From assembly GCA_036571765.1 (NCBI GenBank), contig BROE01000023.1, positions 3,246,108-3,310,107 on the forward strand: a DNA stretch of 64,000 bases, written 5' to 3'. Each line of letters opens with the position of its first letter. Position 1 is the stretch's first letter. Below the pieces are notes generated by a model, which saw only the letters and a list, made by a program, of their open reading frames with translations, ran no database searches and had not been told where the DNA came from. Made by a program: the position numbers and the translations under genes. Of the stretch, positions 37,631 through 47,580 are shown in pieces. The stretch comes from Plecoglossus altivelis (lineage: Eukaryota; Chordata; Actinopteri; Osmeriformes; Plecoglossidae).

Positions 37631-38440
37631 AAAAAGAGTAGGAAAAAAGAGTCAATAAAAACAAGGTATTTATAATGCATCCCCTCCCCACCTGTGTGTG
37701 TTCACAGACAGTGGACACGCGCACACACACCAGCTTGATTAAAATATTCACTTTCATTCAGCCTTAATCCTGATCCCTATTTTATTGCAATCTTGACAGA
37801 TTAATGTAACGCTCGGTGTAACTTAATATGGGGGAGCGTCTCACAGCTGAGTGGCTCCCCCCCTCCCTCACTGACCTTGGACTAGCCCCATCACCCAGAC
37901 AAACAACACACACACACAGTGAACGCAGCCTTTCAAACACATGCATTGCGTCTCCGCTGTCGCAAATGCGCCGTGCCGTCTTGGGACGGCGGCCAAGTGA
38001 TTTGAATAAAAGCGAAGAACTTTTGGCTTCCTTTAAAAAATCCCTCAGCAGCCTGACGCGATACATGTCTGTGGAGGCTTCGCTTTCTCCCCTGCTGCCA
38101 CTCAGGGTAGCGAGACATGTCAATACAATCGCTTTTTTTTCGTTCGTTCGTTCGAGAGAGCGTGCTTGGTCGCTGTCGCTGTCATGTGACGTGCGTTTGG
38201 CACAGGAAGATGTCTGCCCGCTAATGGCGGAGTGGTGACTGTCGGCCGAGCCGGTTGTCATTCTCCTCGGATCCCCGCGCCTCGCCGCCCTGCGCCCGGC
38301 CAACCTCGCTTGACAGATTTATGGCGAGGCAGATGGCAGTTATATGGGAAGTCCTGAGATGGGAAGCTTTATAGCATTGTTAATGCACTCACACAAACAA
38401 CCCACTACCTCTCTCCCTCCCTCCCTTCTCCCTGCCTCCC

Positions 38441-39131
38441 TTTGTCTATTCCTTTTACCTATTCTCTCTTTCCGTTATTTTATTATTCCCCTCTCACCAT
38501 CTCCCACCAAGGATCAATCCCTCTTTCTCTGTCTCCTATCATCTCCTTCTCTATCCGTCTCGTCCACACAAATGGAGCTGTAGACACGCACTTCCTAACA
38601 CACCGAGACGCGTGCACACACTCGCTGTTCACTAACAGTTTCTCTCTGTAGCTAAACCCAGGCATTGTGTCTACCCACGTTCCCCCTAACCAATCTTATG
38701 AATGCACATCACTTTCACCTCATGGTGAATTGCACCCAAACGACAGCTATTAGTATCAAACCCTGTGTAGGACTGTTTACCATGCTGGCTGTGGAGGCAG
38801 AGGGGAGACTGAGTGGGGAAGCGACAGATACATAAAAACTCCCCTCCAAGGCCGTTCCCTGAGTTTGGGCTGTCTAATCCTCCCGCCAATCATCAGACTT
38901 ATGATCAGGACTGGCCAGTAAGCGCCGCTGGCTGCCTCCCCCCCTCCCCTCCCTCTCGAACACGGAGACTGCCTAGTGATAGCCACGGAGCACAGGAAGG
39001 CAGTCGTTCAGCGTAGCAGTCCTGCGGTGGGTACGAGGCTGCGTTTCTCATGCATCGCTTCGCGTGGCTCAAAGAAATGAGCTACGAGGAGAGGAGGGTG
39101 GGGGGGTGGGGGGGGGAGAAGGGGGGGGCCG
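38441..39131. repeat. Direct repeat copy 1, left of assembly gap
   Basis: 691 bp starting TTTGTCTATTCC and ending in a G-rich run and CCG. Repeated at 39142-39831 at an offset of 701 bp. The only difference I see is in the G run near 39100 (G7-T-G9 versus G16). Confidence 0.96.
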
Positions 39132-39141
39132 NNNNNNNNNN
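39132..39141. other. Assembly gap, 10 N
   Basis: Ten N placed exactly at the junction between two near-identical copies, directly after a G-rich tract that is hard to sequence. Confidence 0.99.
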
Positions 39142-39831
39142 TTTGTCTATTCCTTTTACCTATTCTCTCTTTCCGTTATTTTATTATTCCCCTCTCACCA
39201 TCTCCCACCAAGGATCAATCCCTCTTTCTCTGTCTCCTATCATCTCCTTCTCTATCCGTCTCGTCCACACAAATGGAGCTGTAGACACGCACTTCCTAAC
39301 ACACCGAGACGCGTGCACACACTCGCTGTTCACTAACAGTTTCTCTCTGTAGCTAAACCCAGGCATTGTGTCTACCCACGTTCCCCCTAACCAATCTTAT
39401 GAATGCACATCACTTTCACCTCATGGTGAATTGCACCCAAACGACAGCTATTAGTATCAAACCCTGTGTAGGACTGTTTACCATGCTGGCTGTGGAGGCA
39501 GAGGGGAGACTGAGTGGGGAAGCGACAGATACATAAAAACTCCCCTCCAAGGCCGTTCCCTGAGTTTGGGCTGTCTAATCCTCCCGCCAATCATCAGACT
39601 TATGATCAGGACTGGCCAGTAAGCGCCGCTGGCTGCCTCCCCCCCTCCCCTCCCTCTCGAACACGGAGACTGCCTAGTGATAGCCACGGAGCACAGGAAG
39701 GCAGTCGTTCAGCGTAGCAGTCCTGCGGTGGGTACGAGGCTGCGTTTCTCATGCATCGCTTCGCGTGGCTCAAAGAAATGAGCTACGAGGAGAGGAGGGT
39801 GGGGGGGGGGGGGGGGAGAAGGGGGGGGCCG
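39142..39831. repeat. Direct repeat copy 2, right of assembly gap
   Basis: Second copy of 38441-39131. After it the sequence continues into unique intron 7 DNA, as expected if one real locus was assembled from both sides and not merged. Confidence 0.96.
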
Positions 39832-40007
39832 AGGAACTTCTGTTTCGTCGCCGAAACGCCATCTGTCCAAAACAATGCTGGCTGGGGTCATAAACTAGAA
39901 GGCATTAGCGCCGGAGAAATAAATCAGAATTAGATAAATATGTGGCTCTCACTCAAACCTGCTGGTGACGGGTGCACCCGAGACGCAAACACCAATCATA
40001 TACTGCT

Positions 40008-40008
<1 letters not shown>

Positions 40009-40042
<34 letters not shown>

Positions 40043-40101
40043 GGGAGGGAGAGAGAGAGAGAGAGGGAGAGGGGGAAGAGGGAGAGGGAGGGAGAGAGAG
40101 G
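40009..40101. repeat. GA/G-rich tract
   Basis: (GA)n, then a G run at 40032-40045, then GAGAGGGA-type repeats. CT/C-rich on the gene's sense strand, in intron 7. Confidence 0.85.
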
Positions 40102-41394
40102 GTTTGTCCTAATCTGTTTCCGTCCCCTTGCGCTGTAAATTGCGGAGAGACCTCCGAGCGAATACCGAAGAGGAAGCTTAAAGAGTTGATCCTGCGGTAA
40201 GCCCATGCAAATAGCAACACATAGACCACCACAGTGTCACCAGATACAATAATTAAAGACAACATAAATCTATTAGCTCGGAGATTAGTGGTGCCACATA
40301 CGCTGTCTGGTGCACCTCAGTGAGAAAGGGACACAGGGCAACCCCGACCACACAGGAAACAGACCTTCAACAAAACAATGGTGCACATGTGACTATGCAT
40401 AGGTATCTACATGCAGATGCACATCTAGCAGACTACGTACACCAAGTATAGTTACAAACCAGCACTAATGTTGGATGAGACAAGCACGTCGTCAGGGACT
40501 CTAAACCCAAACTACTATATGGGTTTCTAACACTATAAGGTCTCACATCTCCCCGCCCCACCCCTCACCTGGGTCGGATTGCCATCTCCACTGTGGTGGA
40601 ATACTACTAAGGGCAGGTCACCTGAGGACGTGGAGCTCCTATCGCAGGGATTTGATCGGCTCCCGTCTGCCCCCCCCCCCCTCCACATCAGGGAGGGTGG
40701 GGAGCAGCACGGGACTCAAACCTAATCCGAGAGCGGAAAGGGCTCAATATCCCCACGAGCTGTCCCTCCTGTCTAATGGCTTTTCCCTCTAATATCTAAT
40801 CCTAAATCTGCCCACCGCGGGCAGCACAGCTGGGGCAGCGTGTGTGTAGGAGGAAGAAGGGGGGGGGGCAAGGATGGGGGATGGGGGGAGACTGAGGTCG
40901 CACGGGGGTGTGACTACAGAACAGGAGGCCAGAGTCACGCCCACACGCAGTAAAACACCAGAAATATTACCAGCGTTTGATTGGGCCGAGGCCCACACCT
41001 CCCCCCCCTGGTCGGGTCCCTAGAGGATATCCCCTTTGGCCTTTCACGCTCCTGTACACAAAGGGTTAAATGCAGACCTGAAGGAGGTCATTAGAATAAC
41101 GCTCTTGGGGCTTGGGTGTCTCACAAATCAACTCCCTCGCAAAAATTCTAAAGAGGCACTGACGAATACTCATTGGACGGTGTAACCCAACAAAACGTCA
41201 CCTTGGAGCCCTAGGGGGAGATATTAGATGCGTTCGTCGAGGACCATTTCCCCGCTGGTAAATGAACACCAAAAAGGACCATTCAATGCCAGCCATTGTG
41301 AGGAGAAAAGGGCAGCCATTTTGTTTTTATTGACCTAGGATAATTAATCTCTGTGAGGGGGGATACTGAAATAATTACCTGCATAATTCACGCA

Positions 41395-41528
41395 GAGAGA
41401 AAAGAGAGAGAGAAGAAAGACAGAGAGACTGAGAGAAAGAGCATGCGACAGAGAGCGAGAGACAGAGAGAAGGAGAGAAAGAGAGTAGGAGAGAGAGAGT
41501 GAGAGAGAGCGAGAGAGAAAGAAAGAGA

Positions 41529-41559
<31 letters not shown>

Positions 41560-41585
41560 TGAGAGAAAGAGAGAGAGAGCGAGTG
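41395..41585. repeat. GA-rich tract
   Basis: 190 bp of imperfect (GA)n with GAAAGA and GCGA variants, in intron 7. Confidence 0.85.
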
Positions 41586-42000
41586 CTGAGGCCTGATGTT
41601 TTAGCTTTGGCTGACATTCACTTCATTTAGATTTTAATTACCTTTTGCCTATAGCTTTTCACCGACACACTTAATTAATAAATATATAATACACATGGAT
41701 AATGACAATAATAATACTAAAATCCCTCCCGCGTTGACCCCATTTGGTAAATGGCAGCCTTCCCATAAATACCAGCCTTAACGCTGGAAACTACCTCCAT
41801 ATCGCTAATCAAATTACTAGACTGTCTGCAAAAAAAGACACACAGATAATATCGGCAAACCGAATTACGTGGCAAAACCAATTAAAACAATAATAATGCC
41901 ACATCAATTTGTCTGTGATGTATTGGGTAAGTGAGTATTACAGTCAAAGGGCATTACAGTCCAAAGCAGAGAGGACGTACACCATGTAAACTCGTCAATG

Positions 42001-42023
42001 GGAAGGAGGGGGGCGGGGCGGGG

Positions 42024-42055
<32 letters not shown>
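42001..42055. repeat. G-rich tract ending in G31
   Basis: GGGGCGGGGCGGGG followed by 31 uninterrupted G on the plus strand, about 210 bp from exon 7 in intron 7. It can form a G-quadruplex, and its length is likely to be unreliable in any assembly. Confidence 0.95.
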
Positions 42056-42056
<1 letters not shown>

Positions 42057-42264
42057 CTTTCGAATAAACTCGGAGCTGATTGGAAAGTTTAATCAATACT
42101 GAGGCACATAACAATTTCCCCAGTGTCTTATCAATTCCCCTTGAACTCTAACCCTACCGCCGAGCTCGCAAGACAATGTGCAACGCCCGGTATCTGTGAT
42201 GTATCTACTTAACAGCTGGGAGAGGGCTTGATCAAACTGCAGATGGAAACGAAGGCCTGCTTAC

Positions 42265-42338
42265 CTGGGGTTCCAGAGATCTCCACACTCAATGTGCGTT
42301 CAATGGTTTTGTTCTCAAACGGTGATCCCTTGTGGTCA
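42265..42338 (-). CDS. ppargc1a: PPARGC1A exon 7
   Basis: 74 nt, phase 2 to phase 1. It encodes DHKGSPFENKTIERTLSVEI followed by SGTP, a segment conserved in all PGC-1alpha proteins and shared in weaker form with PGC-1beta. The acceptor is GTGTCTTTCAG/T and the donor CCAG/GTAAGC. Its last G joins GT of exon 8 to give the Gly of G-LTPPTTPPHK. Confidence 0.95.
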
Positions 42339-42567
42339 CTGAAAGACACAAAGGGTTGGCAGAAACGTTTCAGTTTACAGGTCGCCGCCTGGACGCGAGA
42401 AGGCTTTCGTGAACTTAGAAAATGGAAATGAGTGTTCGAAAAAAAGTGCCTCGTCTGGTTGCTAGTCTCTGTTGTTTTGTTTTTTTTGTTCTGTCTCATT
42501 TGAGTTGTTTTGTTGTTGTTTGTTGTTGTCGGGTTTAGAAGGATTGTGTAAAAACTCTCTCACTTAC
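42339..42567 (-). other. ppargc1a: Intron 6 of PPARGC1A (229 nt)
   Basis: Short intron between exons 6 and 7. In frame with exon 6 its first bases give a stop codon at once (AA/G TAA). In mammals, alternative splicing between these two exons makes the truncated NT-PGC-1alpha. Here simple retention would do the same. Confidence 0.9.
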
Positions 42568-42613
42568 TTTGGAGACTCTGGGGTCAAAGGAAGTGGCAAG
42601 GTGGTTGGTTTGG
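42568..42613 (-). CDS. ppargc1a: PPARGC1A exon 6: micro-exon with p38-type sites
   Basis: 46 nt, phase 1 to phase 2. It encodes KPTTLPLPLTPESPN, almost identical to mammals, including the Thr-Pro and Ser-Pro sites that p38 MAPK phosphorylates in PGC-1alpha. The acceptor is TTCTGCAG/CC and the donor CCAAA/GTAAGT. Because the exon ends in AA, reading into the intron gives AAG and then TAA at once, so retention of intron 6 would truncate the protein here. Confidence 0.93.
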
Positions 42614-43529
42614 CTGCAGAACACAAAGGAGCATGGGTAATTATTTAACTAGATAACAACCGATGCAGAAGAGATCAGCAAATCTGCAATGAATCTGAGA
42701 TTGGATCATCAACAGCAGCAATGTTACAGCAAACCCCTGTGTGTAGGGTCTCTAGCTTTACGTGGTTTACGTGGTCGTGTTCTGCGTGACCCCATTTCAA
42801 AACTAGATGTTTATCTTTAGGAATCGTTTTGTTTAGTTTTAATCGTGAGGCAGGATGAAGTGATGGATCATGTGTTCAGAGACGTAGCCGGACACATACA
42901 TCCCACTCCAAAACACAAATTAGGAAGAAAGGAAAAAAAGGAAAGAAAAAAAAACACATAAAAAAAACGAACGAAAACGTGTCACAAACTACACATGACA
43001 ATGGGTGAACCCCCTGCAGTGAAGTCATAGTGGCATGCATTTGGAACCAAAGCAGAGGAGGGAAACAAAGAAAGGAGAGTCAATGACACTTGTGCAGTTG
43101 CCTGAGGCCCTGGCTGTCCCCCAACTGCTGCTAAGAAGTGTGGCTCGGTTAGACGACTAGGTCGTTAGAGCGGTGCTCGGCTAAGACTAACTAGACACAG
43201 CACACTCAGCTGCATCCAGCCACAGCATCGGTTCAATTCTGATGCCATGATGGATCGAGCCATCATCGGCTAGCCCACTCCCCCCGCAACCCTTTGTTTT
43301 GGTCAATTGAATTGTGAATCATCAAAGCACCGATTCGTACGAATCCCTTTTGGGCTAATGGGTGCGTCTGGAATTTTTAAAATTGATTTTTGGTTGGTTT
43401 GTTTTCAAAAGGTGACTGGTTAGGCTGGAATTAGCATTTGGGGTTAGTTGGCTAGTCAAACTGGGAAGGGGTTAGATAAGGAGAGGTACAGGAGAGCGGA
43501 GAGAAGGGTGGGGATGCAGCAGTGATTAC
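42614..43529 (-). other. ppargc1a: Intron 5 of PPARGC1A (0.9 kb)
   Basis: Unique sequence with an A-rich stretch on the plus strand (42920-42975). No gene-like feature is seen. Confidence 0.85.
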
Positions 43530-44904
43530 CTAACAGCGCCTGGCCCTGGTCATCGGGGTGTCTGCAGAAAGCCTGTCTGTGTGTGACGGAGGGACTGGCC
43601 TCTGCAATTAAACAATCTGGGAACAGCGGGCTTGGCGGACCCTGTGACAGTGCCGTGGGGCTGCCGGTGACACCGACATCACAAACATCCTCCCCGCCAG
43701 CCTGCCCCACCAGGCCCTCCTCTGGCCATCCCAGCCCCAGCCCCAGCCCCAAATCTAGATCTAGCCCCAAGGTGTGCTCTAGCTCGCTGACCCAGCTATC
43801 TAACCCCAGGCTCTCATCCAACAGGGGCCCCAGACCAGGTGCCTCGGCCTGTCCTCCGCTGCTGCTATCACCAGTCCCTCTGTCTTCCTCCTCCTCCTCC
43901 TCCTTCTCCTTCTCCTCTGTCTCCCCTTGCTGCTTGCAGGCCATCCCCATGGTGGGCTCCCTCTCTAGGGGGCAGGGCCTCGTGTCTGGCTCCCTGCTCC
44001 TGCCAGGCTGGGAGCTCCCAGCGGGGGGTAGCAGGTGGGCCCGATAGCGGGCGGGCCTCCGCTTGGAGGTGAGCAGCTGGCTAAGCAACGGGTGGTGCCC
44101 TGACTCCTCCCCTCTTGTCTTTATGGTCACTGTGACGTGCCTACGCGCGTTCCCACAGCGGGGTGCGCTCTTTGTCGGAGCGGCGCCAGCCTCACGGCAA
44201 TGCCCACAGCTGCCCGTGCGACCCGCCTCTCTGGGAGGGAGAGAATAAGAATGCATGTACCTAATGAACCTAGCGGCGGCCTGCTGGCCAGCGTCCGCTG
44301 TGGGCTGCGGACCTGGCGGCCTTCCTTCTTCCCTGGACGGCCTGTGCTCCAGTTTAAGGCAGGTATGGGCGCAGCCACCAACGCCGCCGCCGCCGGCGTT
44401 CCTACGGCCCGGGGGTACGGGAGCGTGTTCCGCCCGGGACTGCTGCCCCTCGGCGCCAGCCCCGTGAACGCAACGGCGCCACTTCCCAGCACCCACACCA
44501 GCCACACTACACCCGCCAGCAGCACTGCGCTCACCTCGCTGGGGCAGAGGCTGCTGCTGCTGCTGTTGCTGCTGGGACAGGAGGGACGCCGCCGGCGACG
44601 GCGAAGGAGACGACTGCTTCTTCTTGGAGGCGGACGTGGAAGAGGAGGAGGAGGAGGAGGAGAGGGAAGAGAAGGAGGAGGTGGAGGAGGAGGAGGGCGA
44701 GGAGGAAGAGGAGGAGGAGGCGCCCAGGCCGTTCTTCTCCTTGCCCCCGCCCCCCCAGGCGCTCTTGGCTTCGCTGGCTTTGGTCTGGAGCAGGATGTCG
44801 TCAGTGGCGGTCAGGTACTTGAGAAGCTCGGTGCAGGGGCGCCTCACTGGCCGGTTCTGCAGCGGACAGACCCCCCTCGATTTACTGCTCCACGGGTTCT
44901 CCGA
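43530..44904 (-). CDS. ppargc1a: PPARGC1A exon 5 (long form): LLKYL box plus Ser/Gln/Glu-rich extension
   Basis: 1,375 nt open in one frame, phase 0 to phase 1. It begins SENPWSSKSRG after the acceptor CCCATGCAG and carries VRRPCTELLKYLTATDD, the third leucine motif of PGC-1alpha. Then follow a poly-Ser tract (about 44625-44735), SKKKQSSPSPSP, a Gln8 run (about 44550-44575), and a 335-codon extension that mammalian PGC-1alpha lacks. The extension contains RFIRYMHSYSLPPRE (about 44234-44278), similar to a motif in PGC-1beta, then HPLLSQLLTSKRRPARYRAHLLP, a Glu-rich run and a Gly-Leu repeat. It ends DDQGQALL before the donor G/GTAATC, which is a weak match to consensus. A stronger donor, GTGAGC, at 44529-44534 would end the exon at 44535 in the same phase. 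A further in-frame intron at 44298-44534 is possible. The start of the exon is certain. The exact use of the extension is inferred. Confidence 0.85.
44535..44904 (-). CDS. ppargc1a: PPARGC1A exon 5, alternative short form
   Basis: 370 nt, phase 0 to phase 1, using the donor CGAG/GTGAGC. This gives a mammal-like exon 5 that ends after the Ser tract, SKKK, the Gln8 run and PLPQRGE. The last G joins CC of exon 6 to make Ala, as it would for the long form, so both forms are in frame. The GTGAGC donor fits the consensus better than the GTAATC donor of the long form. Splicing choice cannot be settled from sequence alone. Confidence 0.55.
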
Positions 44905-45055
44905 CTGCATGGGCAGAAAAAAAGAGAAAGGGAGAGAACGAGAGAGGAGGAGAGAGAGAGACAGAAGCAGAGAAGAACAGAGCAAGTTTGTGAGAAAGAT
45001 TCAAATTAGGCAAAGATGGAACGCTTCAAAGGTAGAGAGAGACACAAAGCCAGAG

Positions 45056-45108
45056 ATTAAGATAGATAGATGGATAGATAGATATACAGACAGACAGACA
45101 GACAGCGA

Positions 45109-45159
<51 letters not shown>

Positions 45160-45160
45160 G
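45056..45160. repeat. GATA/CAGA tetranucleotide array
   Basis: (GATA)n followed by (CAGA)n with one interruption, in intron 4, about 150 bp before exon 5. Confidence 0.92.
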
Positions 45161-46151
45161 GAAAGGGAAGGACACAGAGAGGAGCGAGAGAGAGAGAGCG
45201 GTAGAGAAGGAGGTAGAGAAAGAGAGACAAAACAGCAGGCAGCACAGCACAGCGGTCGGCCAACTGTCTGGGAGGCGATGGCGGGAGCGCTGCACGCCCA
45301 TCATCTTAATTGCATGGCCCCAGAGTGGCACTGTGCTCTGTACCAAGGCCTCCATCCTCAGGGAGCCCTCATCCACCGGGCTCCACAAATGGATGAGTCA
45401 AAGGCACGCTTCCAAAATAGACTGCTCAGATAACAGTGCAGTTCGGTACACACACATACGAGCGCGGCGGCAATCCGGATGTGCTATTTTACCTGACTGT
45501 GCTAGCTGAAACTGCATTCCACACTCAGGTTTCTACGGCATGGAGGAATTTGAGTGCAGCTGCAGATTTTTGAGGACATGTTCCCTCAACAAGGACGAGA
45601 AAGTGATTGCATTATTTATGTGCCATCACACTAAATAAGAATAAACTTGTCAAGCGCATCTATCATTCTCCAACAAAATGCAGCACGCAGATTACCAGAA
45701 TCACAGACTTCATTTAGTTCGCATTTCTGGGTCTATAATACTTAAGCAGAGCAACATTAATCTAAATTGAAGCTCATTTCCTGTTAACGTAGAGCCTTTC
45801 TGGGATGAGGGCGACGTAATGACAACAGTCAAGCTTCCCATTTTTGATCTTGTCATCTGCATCAATCTCACTGCAAAGACTCTCGGCAGCGGTTTATTTT
45901 TTATTTTTTTGACAGCCAGCACCTCACAAAGGCGGATAAGTGCTTGGGCTAATGAGACAAGAGTCCGGGTGGCGCGCCTGGAAAGCCCCAACAGCAATCA
46001 GCCTGTTTTCACTACCAGATGGCCCCCGCGAGAACACTCTGGAGCGCAAGTTTAACATCCTCCAAGGCCGGCCAAGAAATAAAAGGAGGGCGGGGAAGAA
46101 AAAAAAAACACACACACACACAAAAAACGCACTAGCAACCACAACAACAAT

Positions 46152-46178
46152 AAGAAGAAGAAGAAGAAGAAGAAGAAG
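46152..46178. repeat. (AAG)9 microsatellite
   Basis: Trinucleotide run in intron 4, about 90 bp from the exon 4 donor. Confidence 0.9.
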
Positions 46179-46264
46179 GAAGGGCAGAACAGTGACAGCA
46201 AACAATCACGGAGGGCAGACAAAAGAACAAGGCTCCGACGTTAGCGGCGCGGCGCCGTAGCTAC

Positions 46265-46390
46265 CTTGACAACAGCAGGTGTTGGTCTGATCCTGTGGTT
46301 GCTGCCGGCTGCATGGTTTTGTGCCTTGCCACCTGTGTATTGATTATAGCTGAGCTGCGAGTTTGCAGGCGCCAGAAGGAGCTTCTTCAG
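46265..46390 (-). CDS. ppargc1a: PPARGC1A exon 4: LKKLL nuclear-receptor box
   Basis: 126 nt, 42 codons, phase 0 to phase 0. The exon opens with LKKLLLAPAN, the principal LXXLL motif through which PGC-1alpha binds the AF2 groove of nuclear receptors. If exon 1 has the usual length, this Leu falls at about residue 144, as in mammals. It continues SQLSYNQYTGG and ends HRIRPTPAVVK. The residue aligned with the mammalian AMPK target Thr177 (RIRT) appears to be Pro here, with Thr one position later. The acceptor is TTTTCTAG/CTG and the donor AAG/GTAGCT. Confidence 0.95.
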
Positions 46391-47385
46391 CTAGAAAAAA
46401 CAAAACCAAACACACAACAGAATCAGGGATGGGAGGTTAGAGAGAGAGGAAGGCTACGAGGGCACGCAGGTTAGACGTCTCGTGGATACAGCCCTGCTCC
46501 TAAACCTCTCGGAGAGTTTAAAAGGAGCAGTTGGAAAAACAATGCTTGTCATCTCCCACCGCGGCCTGCTCTCTTTGTGTCTCCACCTCGCTTACGTGGA
46601 GCGGTTTGAAGGACAAGTCAAACAGGGTCTGCTCTGGTGTTGTGGGGGAACGCAGGTATTATTCCGGGTTTTTTTGCCACTGCGATGGAATAAACAGTTG
46701 CTACAGGTTCATCACGGGAGACCTGCACGGAATTAGCATGCGCTACAACTGAAAGCACAACGCCGTGAGTTCAGTTCAAAGCGATGAGCTGCAGACACTG
46801 TCCCAGGTGTTTAGGGGTTGAAGCGAGTTAAAGTAACGCAGGTGCGCGGACGGCCTCGTCGCAATCTGTCTTTTTGATCTTGTTTTTTTTTTGAACTGAG
46901 ATTTCTCGGGGATAAACAAGGCGCTGTGGCGTTGAGCAGTCTGGCCCCACCGCCGAGCGCACATCATTACTCTAGTGTCCATGTAGCGCTGCCATGTAAT
47001 TACCACCTCGGAGCCACACACATCCAGTCTCCCTTCTCTCTCTTAGGAGCGTCTCGATATGAGACGTTTGACATGAAATGTAAGAATGCGGGAGAATGGG
47101 TTGGTGGAGGGAGGGAGGGGAGCGGGGAGGGGGGGGGGGTCGGTCAATTTCGGTAGCCTTGGAGCTGGTGCTTTCGTTTTCTTCTGCGTGGCAGAGCCTC
47201 TTTGGTGGAGGTGTGAGGCCTGGCATGGTAGCTAAGGGACATCTGGATGGGGGGGGGCTAGTGGTTACAGATCAGGATGCTCGAGGGGCAGTTGTGTGTA
47301 TGTGTGTCCCACTCCCAGTCCCAGCCTCCAGTGTGTGCAGGGGTGCTGTAGCAGGCAAGGGGACAAGGCCAGGGGTGAATCTCAC
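46391..47385 (-). other. ppargc1a: Intron 3 of PPARGC1A (1.0 kb)
   Basis: Mostly unique sequence with a G run near 47128-47140. No exon or other gene is seen. Confidence 0.9.
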
Positions 47386-47580
47386 CAGAGAGGGTTCCTC
47401 TGGTTCGGGCGTACGCGGCGAGCCGTCGGGGGTGGAAGGGCAGCTCTGGTCGCTGGCATTGGTCACGTCCCCATCTGCCAGGGCCTCGAAGGAGGGCAGG
47501 CCGTCTTCATCCACAGGGATGCTGTCCAGGGTTTCTGTGAGCACCGCCAGCAAGTTGGCCTCATTTTCCTCATCTATCTT
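47386..47580 (-). CDS. ppargc1a: PPARGC1A exon 3: activation domain with LLAVL motif
   Basis: 195 nt, 65 codons, phase 0 to phase 0. It starts K-I-D-E-E-N-E-A-N and carries the LLAVL leucine motif, followed by the acidic stretch TETLDSIPVDEDGLPSF, both typical of PGC-1alpha. The C-terminal third is Ser/Thr-Pro-rich (STPDGSPRTPEPEEPSL) and has no close mammalian counterpart in detail. The acceptor is CCTCCTAAG/AAGATA and the donor CTG/GTGAGA. The last Leu joins exon 4 to give the L-LKKLL nuclear receptor box. Confidence 0.95.

Larger units (their letters stand above)
37576..42264 (-). other. ppargc1a: Intron 7 of PPARGC1A (4.7 kb as assembled)
   Basis: Contains (GA)21 at 37587-37628, a 691-bp repeat on both sides of a 10-N gap (38441-39831), GA/G tracts at 40009-40101 and 41395-41585, and a G31 run at 42025-42055. 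The rest (40150-41390 and 41590-42000) is unique and AT-richer in its second part. The true length is probably about 0.7 kb shorter if the repeat is an assembly error. Confidence 0.85.
44905..46264 (-). other. ppargc1a: Intron 4 of PPARGC1A (1.36 kb)
   Basis: The exon-5 side is GA-rich and includes a GATA/CAGA tetranucleotide array (45056-45160). The middle (45420-46080) is complex, AT-rich and repeat-poor, and could contain conserved regulatory DNA. An (AAG)n run lies at 46152-46178. Confidence 0.9.

Noticed and set aside
44137..45433. Long plus-strand open frames with poly-Glu and poly-Leu/Arg
   Set aside because: Antisense shadows of PPARGC1A exon 5; the poly-Glu is the complement of the poly-Ser codons.
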